A DNA stretch of 44,556 nt from Clostridiales bacterium. GTDB taxonomy: Bacteria > Bacillota > Clostridia > Peptostreptococcales > Anaerovoracaceae. Positions within the stretch are counted from its first letter, which is position 1, and each line of letters begins with the position of its first letter. Of the stretch, positions 24,723-32,191 are shown piece by piece. The stretch is taken from assembly GCA_022766365.1 (NCBI GenBank), contig JALENW010000018.1, positions 1 to 44,556 of the forward strand, written 5' to 3'. The position numbers and the translations under genes were made by a program. Under the pieces are notes generated by a model, which was given only the letters and a program-made list of their open reading frames with translations, had not been told where the DNA came from and made no database searches.

Positions 24723-26333
24723 CTAAGAGGTCTGAATCATCATCTCCAAATCCTTATCTACTTGACTTATCCCTGTAATCCCAAAGTTCTCCACCAACAC
24801 ATTCGTAACATTAGGTGACAGAAACCCCGGAAGAGTAGGGCCAAGGTGGATATTCTTAACACCTAGGGAAAGAAGAGCCAAAAGAACGATAACAGCTTTC
24901 TGTTCATACCATGCTATATTGTATGCAATTGGCAGTTCATTGATATCCTGAAGCTCGAATATTTCCTTGAGCTTCAATGCAATAACTGCAAGGGAATACG
25001 AATCATTGCACTGACCGGCATCGAGAACCCTTGGGATGCCATTAATATCTCCAAGATTTAATTTATTGTACCTGTATTTTGCACAACCCGCAGTAAGGAT
25101 AACGCAATCTTTTGGAAGTTTCTTTGCAAATTCTTCATAATAATTCCTGCTCTTCATCCTTCCGTCACAGCCGCCCATGACGATAAATTTTCTAATAGCA
25201 CCTGTTTTTACTGCATCTACGATTTTATCTGCCAGTGCGAAAACTTGTGCATGGGCAAATCCTCCGACAATCTCGCCGGATTCAAGTTCTTCAGGAGGAT
25301 TTGAAGTCTTTGCCATTTCAATAATTTCAGAAAAGTCCTTATACCCGTTTTCATTTTCTTCAATGTGGCGACACCCCGGGAAGCCCGCTGCACCTGTTGT
25401 GAAAATTCTTTTCCTCACTGACTCATCTCGCGGTGGAACGATGCAGTTTGTTGTAAACAATATAGGCCCATTGAATTTCTTGAACTCTTCTGTCTGTTTC
25501 CACCATGCATTTCCATAATTTCCAACAAGATTCTTGTATTTTTTAAATTTCGGATAATAATGAGCAGGCAACATTTCACTATGAGTATAAACGTCCACAT
25601 CTTCATCTTTCACCTGTTCAAGAAGCATTTCCATATCATTCAGATCGTGACCCGAGACCAAAATTCCCGCTCTTTGTCCAACACCGATTTTCACTTTCGT
25701 CATTTCAGGATTACCGTAAGTCTCTGTGTTGGCCTTATCAAGCAGTGCCATGGTTTTGACACCCATCTCCCCGGTTTTCATGGACAAGGCAACTAAGTCA
25801 TCTTCTCCCAGATTGTCATCATCAACTTTAGCTAATGCCTCATAGATAAATTGATAAATAGCATTATCTTCAAAGCCCAGATTATATGCATGTTCACAAT
25901 ATGCGCATAATCCCTTTAAACCATAAGTTATCATCTCTCTGAGAGATCTGATGTCTTCATTTTCAGTGGACAAAACACCCACTTTTTCCGCCATTCTTAC
26001 AAGGGATTCTCTATCCGCATCATTAATTGGTTCCATGTCTCCTGATCTGCAAAACGAATCTCTGATTCCGGCCATCTTTCTTATCTGGTTTTCTATGGCA
26101 TCAGGATCAAAATTTGCATTTGTGATAGTCATAAACATTGACTTCACAACAGATTTATTGATCTCGTTTATGGACTCTATTTTGATATTCTCTTTTACTA
26201 CAATATCGGCTATAGACTTTACAATGTGTATCAGCAAATCCTGCAAAGCGGCAACCTCCGGATTCTTACCACATACACCCATTTTTCTGCAGCCTGTTCC
26301 GCAAGCTGTCTCCTGACATTGGTAACAAAACAT
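24723..26333 (-). CDS. hcp: Hybrid cluster protein (hydroxylamine / NO reductase)
   Basis: 536 residues from the chosen start. The N-terminal [19 protein letters not shown] supplies the four cysteines of the [4Fe-4S] cluster. Hybrid-cluster ligands are visible in ISGHD-type [45 protein letters not shown] and [10 protein letters not shown]. Hcp reduces nitric oxide or hydroxylamine and protects anaerobes from nitrosative stress. A longer frame begins nine codons upstream, but GGGAG is eight bases before the ATG at 26333-26331, giving the usual MFCYQCQ start; the ATG two codons before it is an alternative. It is divergent from a Crp/Fnr regulator with a dyad operator between them. Confidence 0.94.
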   Translation of the reverse strand: MFCYQCQETACGTGCRKMGVCGKNPEVAALQDLLIHIVKSIADIVVKENIKIESINEINKSVVKSMFMTITNANFDPDAIENQIRKMAGIRDSFCRSGDMEPINDADRESLVRMAEKVGVLSTENEDIRSLREMITYGLKGLCAYCEHAYNLGFEDNAIYQFIYEALAKVDDDNLGEDDLVALSMKTGEMGVKTMALLDKANTETYGNPEMTKVKIGVGQRAGILVSGHDLNDMEMLLEQVKDEDVDVYTHSEMLPAHYYPKFKKYKNLVGNYGNAWWKQTEEFKKFNGPILFTTNCIVPPRDESVRKRIFTTGAAGFPGCRHIEENENGYKDFSEIIEMAKTSNPPEELESGEIVGGFAHAQVFALADKIVDAVKTGAIRKFIVMGGCDGRMKSRNYYEEFAKKLPKDCVILTAGCAKYRYNKLNLGDINGIPRVLDAGQCNDSYSLAVIALKLKEIFELQDINELPIAYNIAWYEQKAVIVLLALLSLGVKNIHLGPTLPGFLSPNVTNVLVENFGITGISQVDKDLEMMIQTS

Positions 26334-26417
26334 ATTCATTTCTCCCATCATATTATTCATTTGCTAAATAGAAAAACTGATACCGATTTTCTATCATCAC
26401 TTACAATTTTCTACCAC

Positions 26418-26459
26418 ATTATATCTAAAAAAGTGGTATAATTACGTTGTTATAACCAC
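26418..26459. promoter_or_regulatory. Divergent hcp / Crp-Fnr control region with candidate operator
   Basis: For hcp, TATAAT is at 26423-26418 (minus) with no good -35. An imperfect palindrome GTTGTTATAACCAC (26446-26459), core GTTATAAC, is centred about 41 bp upstream of the predicted hcp start, the class II activator position. For the plus-strand regulator gene, an extended -10, TGGTATAAT, ends at 26442, so the same dyad overlaps its start site. GTGGTATAA and TTATAACCAC form a second, overlapping dyad. Confidence 0.5.
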
Positions 26460-26501
26460 CTATATTTTGTCTTTAGAAAAATGTGAACAAATGGAGAGAA
26501 G

Positions 26502-27185
26502 ATGAATTACATCGATATACTGAGCAGGTGTTCCCTGTTCAAAGGAATCTCAAGAGATGATATTGAGGATATGAAGTCTGAAGGGTTGCTCAGGTACAAT
26601 CATGTCAGCAAAGAAGCTGTAATCTTCATGACAGGAGAATACATTAATGAGATAGGCATAGTTTTACATGGAGAAGTAAATATAGAAAATATAGATTTGT
26701 GGGGGAATCGGAGAATTCTCGCAAATATAAAGGAGGGAGATTTCTTTGGGGAAACTTATGCCTTAGTAAATGAACCACTCATGATAGATGTGGTTGCCAC
26801 CTGCGACAGTCAGATTATTTATCTATCACCCGGTCGTATTATTTCCGGCGAATTTAACGGAGTCCAATGGGGAATTACCATGTTGACAAACATGCTCACA
26901 GGCGCTGTGGAAAAGAATCTCACCTTATCGAAAAAAATATTTTGTACATCACCCCACAGTATCAGAAATAGGGTCTTTACTTTTCTATCTTTTCAGTCCG
27001 TCATTTCCGGGAGCAAAACATTTCAAATTCCATTTGATCGTCGACAGATGGCTGACTATCTGAATCTTGACAGAAGTGCATTATCAAAGGAACTTAGTCG
27101 TATGCGTGAAGAGGGCTTGATAGATTTCTACAAAAACAGTTTTCGTATCATTGATGTGTCAGATTCTCAGCCTGAACAGCCTTAA
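26502..27185 (+). CDS. Crp/Fnr-family regulator, probable hcp activator (HcpR-like)
   Basis: 227 residues. Residues 10-125 form a cyclic-nucleotide-binding-type beta roll (GEVNIENIDLWGNRRILANIKEGDFFGETYAL), and residues 150-220 hold the winged helix with DRRQMADYLNLDRSALSKELSRMREEGLI as the recognition region. It lacks an Fnr-style cysteine cluster. Divergence from hcp and the operator at the hcp activator position fit an HcpR-type nitrosative-stress regulator, which also seems to overlap its own promoter. The ribosome binding site GGAGA is close to the ATG. Its last 12 codons overlap the convergent nuclease gene by 38 bases. Confidence 0.87.
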   Translation: MNYIDILSRCSLFKGISRDDIEDMKSEGLLRYNHVSKEAVIFMTGEYINEIGIVLHGEVNIENIDLWGNRRILANIKEGDFFGETYALVNEPLMIDVVATCDSQIIYLSPGRIISGEFNGVQWGITMLTNMLTGAVEKNLTLSKKIFCTSPHSIRNRVFTFLSFQSVISGSKTFQIPFDRRQMADYLNLDRSALSKELSRMREEGLIDFYKNSFRIIDVSDSQPEQP

Positions 27186-27690
27186 ATTCATCCACGTATT
27201 TTACATTTGGGGGAATCGTCATCAATCTTGCAAGGCCTTCTTTTAACAGGGTTTTGTTGAACATCTCATCACCCAGGTAGACGTATGCGAGGAGTCTTCC
27301 ATACTTATCTCTCTCCTGAACATCAGTTTCTAGCCTTACGTATTTTCCCTCAAGGTGATCCTTTGTGAATTGGCTCGCGATTTTACCTTCAGGAGTGTTT
27401 CTTGATTGATCAGGGTGTACACTTTCCGGTGTATCTACACCAATCAATCTGACCTTTTCCTTTTTTCCATTTATTTTTACTACTATGGTATCTCCGTCTA
27501 CAACCCTTTCACAGTATGCAGAACCGGCATTTTCAGAATGACTTTTATCCATCCACTGTGGTATATAACCCTGCGGTATTAGTCCTTTATCCCGGGCATA
27601 TGTAAATCCCAAAACCATAGCAGTGGACAATAGTATAGCAATCGCCTTCCTCCAAGGTGTTTTTTTTCTTCGGCGTTTTTTTCTTTTCAT
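27148..27690 (-). CDS. Thermonuclease-family (SNase-like) secreted nuclease, C-terminally short
   Basis: 180 residues. A very basic N-terminus followed by one hydrophobic helix (about 14-28) gives an uncleaved anchor or signal peptide. The SNase domain is intact at its active site: VDGDT, RLIGVDTPES and ERDKYGRLLAYVY contain the Asp, Arg, Glu and second Arg used by staphylococcal nuclease. It ends at IPPNVKYVDEFKAVQAENLTHQ, without the usual final helix and GLW motif, so it appears 10-20 residues short. The missing part would lie under the convergent Crp/Fnr gene. It should cut extracellular or membrane-proximal nucleic acid if it folds. A GGGGATAGGG site precedes the ATG. Confidence 0.85.
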   Translation of the reverse strand: MKRKKRRRKKTPWRKAIAILLSTAMVLGFTYARDKGLIPQGYIPQWMDKSHSENAGSAYCERVVDGDTIVVKINGKKEKVRLIGVDTPESVHPDQSRNTPEGKIASQFTKDHLEGKYVRLETDVQERDKYGRLLAYVYLGDEMFNKTLLKEGLARLMTIPPNVKYVDEFKAVQAENLTHQ

Positions 27691-27710
27691 GTTCCCTATC
27701 CCCTTTAAAA

Positions 27711-27746
27711 GACGAACATGGGTTAGAGTTCTATCCCATGCTCGTC
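27711..27746 (-). terminator. Terminator between tatD and the nuclease gene
   Basis: On the minus strand GACGAGCATGGG (27746-27735) pairs with CCCATGTTCGTC (27722-27711), 12 pairs with one G-U, and is followed by TTTT. It ends the tatD transcript just before the nuclease ribosome binding site. Confidence 0.75.
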
Positions 27747-27849
27747 ACTCATCATCTTCTTTCTTTTTTTACATGCTTCTTTCTTGTATTGACTTTCGTC
27801 GAAGTGCTATTCGTACACATTCATACACTAAAAAGTGTATCGATTGGAT

Positions 27850-28680
27850 CTATTTGATATTGAAAAATCTCTTGGCGTTTTCACATGTTATCCTTGCAAC
27901 TTCTTCATATGGCAACCCCTTAATAACTGCCATTCTCCTTACTGTATGTTCAACATATGGAGATTTATTCGGTTTTCCCCTGTGTGGCTCAGGAGTGAGA
28001 TAAGGAGCATCCGTTTCAACAAGCAGATATTCGATAGGAACCTTTTCAACCACTTCTACACCCTTCCTATTATTCTTAAATGTCAGAGGACCTGCCATGG
28101 AAATAGTTCCTCCAAGTTTTACATATTGAAGTGCCTCCTGTGCACTTCCCGAGTAGCAATGCAACAAAACCCTTGCATCTTTCCCGGATATACCTTCCGC
28201 CGTTTTTCTCTCGGGGAACCAGCTCTTTCGTTCTTCAGAAAACGCTCCCTCTTCTTTAAGAATATCCAGTGTATCTTTAGATGCTTCTCTTGAATGTATG
28301 ACAATCGGCATCTTCAATCTGTTGGCAAGTCTGATCTGCTCTCTAAACCACTTTTGCTGTTCTTCCTTTGAGCTAAGCATATAGTGATAATCCAACCCGA
28401 TTTCTCCTATAGCCTGAACCTTATCCTTCTTTGCAAGGCCCTCGATAAGTGCAATTTCCATTTCATCTGCATTGCCGGTCTCATGGGGATGAATGCCGAC
28501 AACAGCATAACACCAATCACGGCTTTCGGCATCTTTCACAGACTGAAGAGACGAGGCAAGATCAAATGCGACATCCATGACATAAGAAACATCTGATTGA
28601 TCGATTTCTTTCATCAACGCATTTCTTTCTTCATCTGTGTACTTCTCAAAATTGATATGTGCATGTGAATCAAAAAGCAC
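27850..28680 (-). CDS. tatD: TatD-family metal-dependent deoxyribonuclease
   Basis: 276 residues from the chosen start. TatD signatures are FDSHAHIN at residues 3-10, GIHPHE, GEIGLDYHY, VIHSREA, LLHCYSGS and ETDAPYLTPEPHRGK, supplying the metal-binding histidines, glutamate and aspartate. The family has 3'-5' DNase activity and is often linked to DNA repair and quality control. A frame starting at ATG 28701 is seven codons longer but has no ribosome binding site. AGAGGAGG lies inside that extension, eight bases before GTG 28680-28678, giving the usual (M)LFDSHAH start. metG lies upstream with an 87-base gap, so metG-tatD is a likely operon, as in many Firmicutes. Confidence 0.92.
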   Translation of the reverse strand: MLFDSHAHINFEKYTDEERNALMKEIDQSDVSYVMDVAFDLASSLQSVKDAESRDWCYAVVGIHPHETGNADEMEIALIEGLAKKDKVQAIGEIGLDYHYMLSSKEEQQKWFREQIRLANRLKMPIVIHSREASKDTLDILKEEGAFSEERKSWFPERKTAEGISGKDARVLLHCYSGSAQEALQYVKLGGTISMAGPLTFKNNRKGVEVVEKVPIEYLLVETDAPYLTPEPHRGKPNKSPYVEHTVRRMAVIKGLPYEEVARITCENAKRFFNIK

Positions 28681-28767
28681 TTCTCTTTCCTCCTCTGACA
28701 TATTAATATATCGTCACTTGACGTTATTTCCGGTTGTTCTCTGATGAATAGAATATTTTGAATTCTC

Positions 28768-30687
28768 TTAGCTTACAGTTTCTCCGTCAGGAGCATCTGT
28801 AGTCACTATTTCCAACTTTTCTCCGTTATCTGCAAAAATAATCATACCCTTGGATTCAAGCCCTCTCAGTTTTCTTGCCTTCAGGTTTGCAACCACTATA
28901 ACCTTCTTGTTTACCATATCATCAGGGGTAAAATGTTCTGCAACTCCGGATATTATCTGTCTTGTTTCCGTGCCCATCTTTACTTGGAACACCAACAGTT
29001 TATCTGCCTTAGGATGTTTTTCGGCTGAGATGATTTCTCCGACTCTGAAATCTATTTTGTCGAAATCATCGTATTCAATTTCAGGTTTAAGCTCCAGAGG
29101 AATGTTATCTTCTTCCATATCTTCCGATTCTTCCGCTGCAGCAAGCTCATCAAGTTCCTTCTCGATATCAATTCGAGGAAATAGCGGTTTGCCCTTCTTC
29201 ACCTTCTCTTGATACATCATTTCGAATTCCTTTGCATCTTCCCATGCTACATCAGAATACCAAAGGCCCATTTGCTTGCGGATTTCATCAGAAGTTGTAT
29301 GCATGTATGGATAAATCAATATCGAAATTATTCTTATCGATTCCGCAAGATTATGCAGACATGTGTCAAGATTATCTTTCTGAGATTCATCTTTTGCAAG
29401 AACCCACGGCATCTTTTCGTCGATATATTTATTTGCACGTCTAACAAGAACCCAAATCTCTTCAAGAGCATTCTGGAACGCAAAATCATCCATCTGAGTC
29501 TCGACCTTGTCGGCCGCTCCTATTGCCACCGCCTTGAGATCCTTGTCGAATTCGTCCTCAATCTTTGCATCCGGCACAATACCGCCATTATACTTTTCAA
29601 TCATGGAAACAGTTCTTGAAACCAGATTTCCCAAATCGTTTGCCAGATCTGAATTAATGCGCTTAATCAGTGCTTCTGTACTGTAATTACCATCATGGCC
29701 AAAGGTATACTCTCTTAGAAGGAAATACTTGAGAGCATCGATCCCGTATCTATCTATGAGTTTAACCGGATCAACGACATTGCCCTTGGATTTTGACATC
29801 TTGCCACCATCAAGGAGAAGCCATCCATGCCCGAGGACTTTCTTCGGCAGAGGCAGTCCCAGAGACATCAAGATAGCCGGCCATATCACAGTATGAAATC
29901 TTACGATTTCTTTTCCCACCAGGTGAACATCCGCCGGCCAATATCTATCGTAAAGTTCCCGATCGTCAGGGTAGCCCAGCGCAGTTATGTAATTGGTAAG
30001 TGCATCAAGCCAAACATAAATTACATGTTTCTCATCAATTGGAACCTTAATACCCCAGTCAAAAGTTGACCTTGAGATACAAAGGTCATCCAATCCCTGT
30101 TTAACGAATGCCAACATCTCATTTCTTCTCGTTTCCGGTTGTAAAAAGTCTGTATTCTCGAAAAGATCAATCAGCTTGTCCTGATACTTCGAAAGCCTGA
30201 AGAAATATGCCTCCTCGTGGGCTTCGGTAACAGGTCTGCCACAGTCAGGGCATTTGCCGTCCACCAGCTGGCTCTCTGTCCAAAATGATTCGCAAGGCTT
30301 GCAATAAAGTCCGCTATATACATCTTTGTATATGTCTCCCTTTTCGTAGATTTCCATAAAAATCTTCTGAACACGCTCCATATGTCTTGGTTCTGTTGTT
30401 CTGATGAAATCATCATAGGAAATTTCCATAGTCTCCCATAGTTTCTTCACGCCTTCAACTATATTATCCACGTGCTCCTGCGGTGTGATTCCTTTTTCCT
30501 GAGCGATGGTCTGAATCTTCTGGCCATGCTCATCTGTCCCTGTCAGAAATCTTACATCATAGCCGGAAAGCCTTTTAAATCTTGCCATTGCATCCGCCAT
30601 CACGGTACAGTAAGTATGTCCTATGTGCAGCTTGTCGCTGGGATAATAAATTGGCGTTGTAATGTAATACTTCTTCTTATCGCTCAT
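28768..30687 (-). CDS. metG: Methionyl-tRNA synthetase
   Basis: 639 residues, the long form with a C-terminal tRNA-binding domain. The class I signature is [12 protein letters not shown] near residue 20 and the KMSKS loop is GKMSKSKG near residue 297. A single-knuckle zinc site is CKPC...CPDC (about 128-146). The C-terminal OB-fold (about 535-639, [20 protein letters not shown]...) binds tRNA and mediates dimerisation. It charges methionine for initiation and elongation. An acidic linker near 510-530 joins the domains. AAGGAAGG precedes the ATG. Upstream (30688-30872) is a structured-looking stretch ending in TTTTTG on the minus strand, but I do not recognise a T-box there. Confidence 0.96.
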   Translation of the reverse strand: MSDKKKYYITTPIYYPSDKLHIGHTYCTVMADAMARFKRLSGYDVRFLTGTDEHGQKIQTIAQEKGITPQEHVDNIVEGVKKLWETMEISYDDFIRTTEPRHMERVQKIFMEIYEKGDIYKDVYSGLYCKPCESFWTESQLVDGKCPDCGRPVTEAHEEAYFFRLSKYQDKLIDLFENTDFLQPETRRNEMLAFVKQGLDDLCISRSTFDWGIKVPIDEKHVIYVWLDALTNYITALGYPDDRELYDRYWPADVHLVGKEIVRFHTVIWPAILMSLGLPLPKKVLGHGWLLLDGGKMSKSKGNVVDPVKLIDRYGIDALKYFLLREYTFGHDGNYSTEALIKRINSDLANDLGNLVSRTVSMIEKYNGGIVPDAKIEDEFDKDLKAVAIGAADKVETQMDDFAFQNALEEIWVLVRRANKYIDEKMPWVLAKDESQKDNLDTCLHNLAESIRIISILIYPYMHTTSDEIRKQMGLWYSDVAWEDAKEFEMMYQEKVKKGKPLFPRIDIEKELDELAAAEESEDMEEDNIPLELKPEIEYDDFDKIDFRVGEIISAEKHPKADKLLVFQVKMGTETRQIISGVAEHFTPDDMVNKKVIVVANLKARKLRGLESKGMIIFADNGEKLEIVTTDAPDGETVS

Positions 30688-30872
30688 TCCATCAATCCTT
30701 CCTTGTTTTGCTTTTCTTTAATCATCTACTAATCTAAATAAATTCATCCGTTCCGTTTAAAAGCACAAAAACTCGTCGGCAGATCGACCTTTACCCATAA
30801 GGTTAATCTCGGATAAAATCTGTCTGAACCGGCAAGCGTTTGTCATTAAATATTAAATTTTATCCTGTGAAG

Positions 30873-31082
30873 CTAGATTTCCAAATCTTCGTCAGTCCAG
30901 TCTTCTCCACTCCACTCCTCTTCCGGCCATTCCTCATTGATGAAAATCTTCTTCATGATTCTGTCCATACCGATAACAAGAGCAGTGCCTGCTACAAATC
31001 CCACTCCTAGAATTCCCAAGGAAACCTTAGCTACCTTTGAAAAGCTGTTCTTGGATTCTGCATTTCTAACTTTCTTACTCAT
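30873..31082 (-). CDS. Small single-pass membrane protein with acidic-Trp pentapeptide tail
   Basis: 69 residues. A basic N-terminus (1-18) is followed by one membrane helix (about 20-39), then RIMKK and an acidic tail. The tail reads as four tandem pentapeptides at residues 50-69: EEWPE, EEWSG, EDWTD, EDLEI. GGGAGG is well placed before the ATG. It lies 52 bases downstream of the cytidylate kinase-like gene on the same strand and 185 before metG. I know no family. The charge pattern (positive inside, then a cluster of Glu/Asp and Trp) suggests interaction with a basic partner or with metal at the membrane. Confidence 0.65.
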   Translation of the reverse strand: MSKKVRNAESKNSFSKVAKVSLGILGVGFVAGTALVIGMDRIMKKIFINEEWPEEEWSGEDWTDEDLEI

Positions 31083-31134
31083 CTCAAAATCCTCCCTCTT
31101 ACAATGTATAACTTATATACCATGCACGATGCCT

Positions 31135-31746
31135 TTAATACTTTCTCTTTTCTATATATGATATGATAAGGTTAGCAGCTTCCTCGTAATCTATGTAGGA
31201 GGTATTCAAACTGAGATTATAGTTCCTTATATCTCCCCATTTGAAGCTTGTATGATAGTTGTAGTAATTCTCCCTTGCCTTATCATACGTCTTAATCAGC
31301 TCCTCAATCGTCTCAGGCTGCTCCCCATATTCTTCAATACAACGTCTGATTCTGTCTTCCTTTTCACCGTGTATAAAGATATTGGTAACTCCCGGAACAT
31401 CCTTGAGGACGAAATCTGCACATCTACCCACTATAACACCTTCGCCCCCCTCGGCAATCTTCTCAATTACCTTATACTGGGCCACAAAAACCTTGTCATT
31501 GATACTCATCGGATCCGCAGCTATGGATTCACCCAAACATATGGCAGACGACAAGCCGTAGGTGAAGCTGTTCTTAGCTCGAAGTTCTTCACCTTCAAAA
31601 ATGGTTCTGTCGATGCCACTCTCCTCCGTTGCCATCTCTATGATTTCCTTGTCATAGAACTTGACACCTAATTTCTCAGCAACAATCTTACCGATTATTC
31701 TGCCGCCGCTGCCAAACTGCCTGCTAATTGTGACTAATTTCTTCAT
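31135..31746 (-). CDS. Cytidylate kinase-like family protein
   Basis: 203 residues. The N-terminus VTISRQFGSGGRIIGKIVAEKLG matches the P-loop region of the cytidylate kinase-like (Cytidylate_kin2) family, with FYDKEII following. VIVGRCADFVL near residue 100 and the HGEKEDRIRRC lid region are also typical. The P-loop is QFGSGGRIIG instead of the canonical GxxxxGKS/T, as is usual in this family, so true CMP kinase activity is uncertain. AAGGAGGG precedes the ATG. The downstream small membrane protein may be co-transcribed. Confidence 0.85.
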   Translation of the reverse strand: MKKLVTISRQFGSGGRIIGKIVAEKLGVKFYDKEIIEMATEESGIDRTIFEGEELRAKNSFTYGLSSAICLGESIAADPMSINDKVFVAQYKVIEKIAEGGEGVIVGRCADFVLKDVPGVTNIFIHGEKEDRIRRCIEEYGEQPETIEELIKTYDKARENYYNYHTSFKWGDIRNYNLSLNTSYIDYEEAANLIISYIEKRKY

Positions 31747-31860
31747 TGTCCCTCCTTACCAACGAGTCAATGTCTCCCTTATGTTGGTATTATACACCAA
31801 TTTCAAGGGTTTTACAACAATAGCGTGTGGAAGATTTTGGCAATTGTTTATAAATTTAAT

Positions 31861-31889
31861 TTGACAAAACATCTGCCCTTTGTTACAAT
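31861..31889 (+). promoter_or_regulatory. Strong promoter of the tRNA-Ala gene
   Basis: TTGACA (31861-31866) and TACAAT (31884-31889) are exactly 17 bp apart. Transcription would start near 31896, about 40 bases upstream of the mature tRNA 5' end. Confidence 0.75.
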
Positions 31890-31934
31890 TTTAATTGTCT
31901 GACGGCGATGTTTTTTAATTTAACTTTACTATAT

Positions 31935-32010
31935 GGGGAATTGGCGCAGTTGGGAGCGCGTTTGACTGGCAGTCAAAAGGTCACGGGTTCGAATCCCGTA
32001 TTCTCCACCA
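31935..32010 (+). tRNA. tRNA-Ala (anticodon GGC), CCA encoded
   Basis: The 76-nt cloverleaf has a seven-base acceptor stem from GGGGAAT to ATTCTCC, a D arm, the anticodon arm TTTGA-CTGGCAG-TCAAA with anticodon GGC, and a T arm with GGTTCGAATCC. The 3' CCA is encoded. The acceptor contains the G3-U70 wobble pair that is the identity element for alanine, supporting the anticodon reading. It has its own promoter and terminator and no other RNA gene beside it. Confidence 0.95.
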
Positions 32011-32011
32011 T

Positions 32012-32054
32012 ATTTAAAACCCTGCAAATTCAAGGGATTGCAGGGTTTTTAAAT
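32012..32054 (+). terminator. Terminator of the tRNA-Ala gene
   Basis: AAAACCCTGCAA (32016-32027) pairs perfectly with TTGCAGGGTTTT (32038-32049) and is followed by TAAAT. Flanking ATTTA and TAAAT lengthen the stem. It begins directly after the CCA end. Confidence 0.85.
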
Positions 32055-32091
32055 AGCCTGCGATTTAGATATTTTTACAGAAAAATAGCAA

Positions 32092-32107
32092 AAAATAACG
32101 TTATTTT
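32092..32107. repeat. 16-bp perfect palindrome
   Basis: AAAATAACGTTATTTT reads the same on both strands. It lies between the tRNA terminator and the terminator of the Bce-type permease gene, where no gene is seen. It may be a protein binding site or a chance AT-rich dyad. Confidence 0.5.
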
Positions 32108-32156
32108 GCATATTAAGTGTGGCAAAAAGTATGACCTCTTTTTATCATGCGACGAT

Positions 32157-32185
32157 AAAATGACCGGCATTATGCCGGTCATTTT
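32157..32185 (-). terminator. Terminator of the Bce-type transporter operon
   Basis: AAAATGACCGGCA and TGCCGGTCATTTT form a perfect 13-bp stem with a three-base loop, ending in T-rich sequence on the minus strand. It lies six bases after the permease stop codon. Confidence 0.85.
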
Positions 32186-32191
32186 ACGTAA

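Noticed and set aside
30688-30872. T-box riboswitch before metG
   Set aside because: Imperfect dyads and a TTTTTG end are present, but I could not find a T-box sequence (TGG-containing bulge, AGGGTGGNACCGCG) or a specifier loop.
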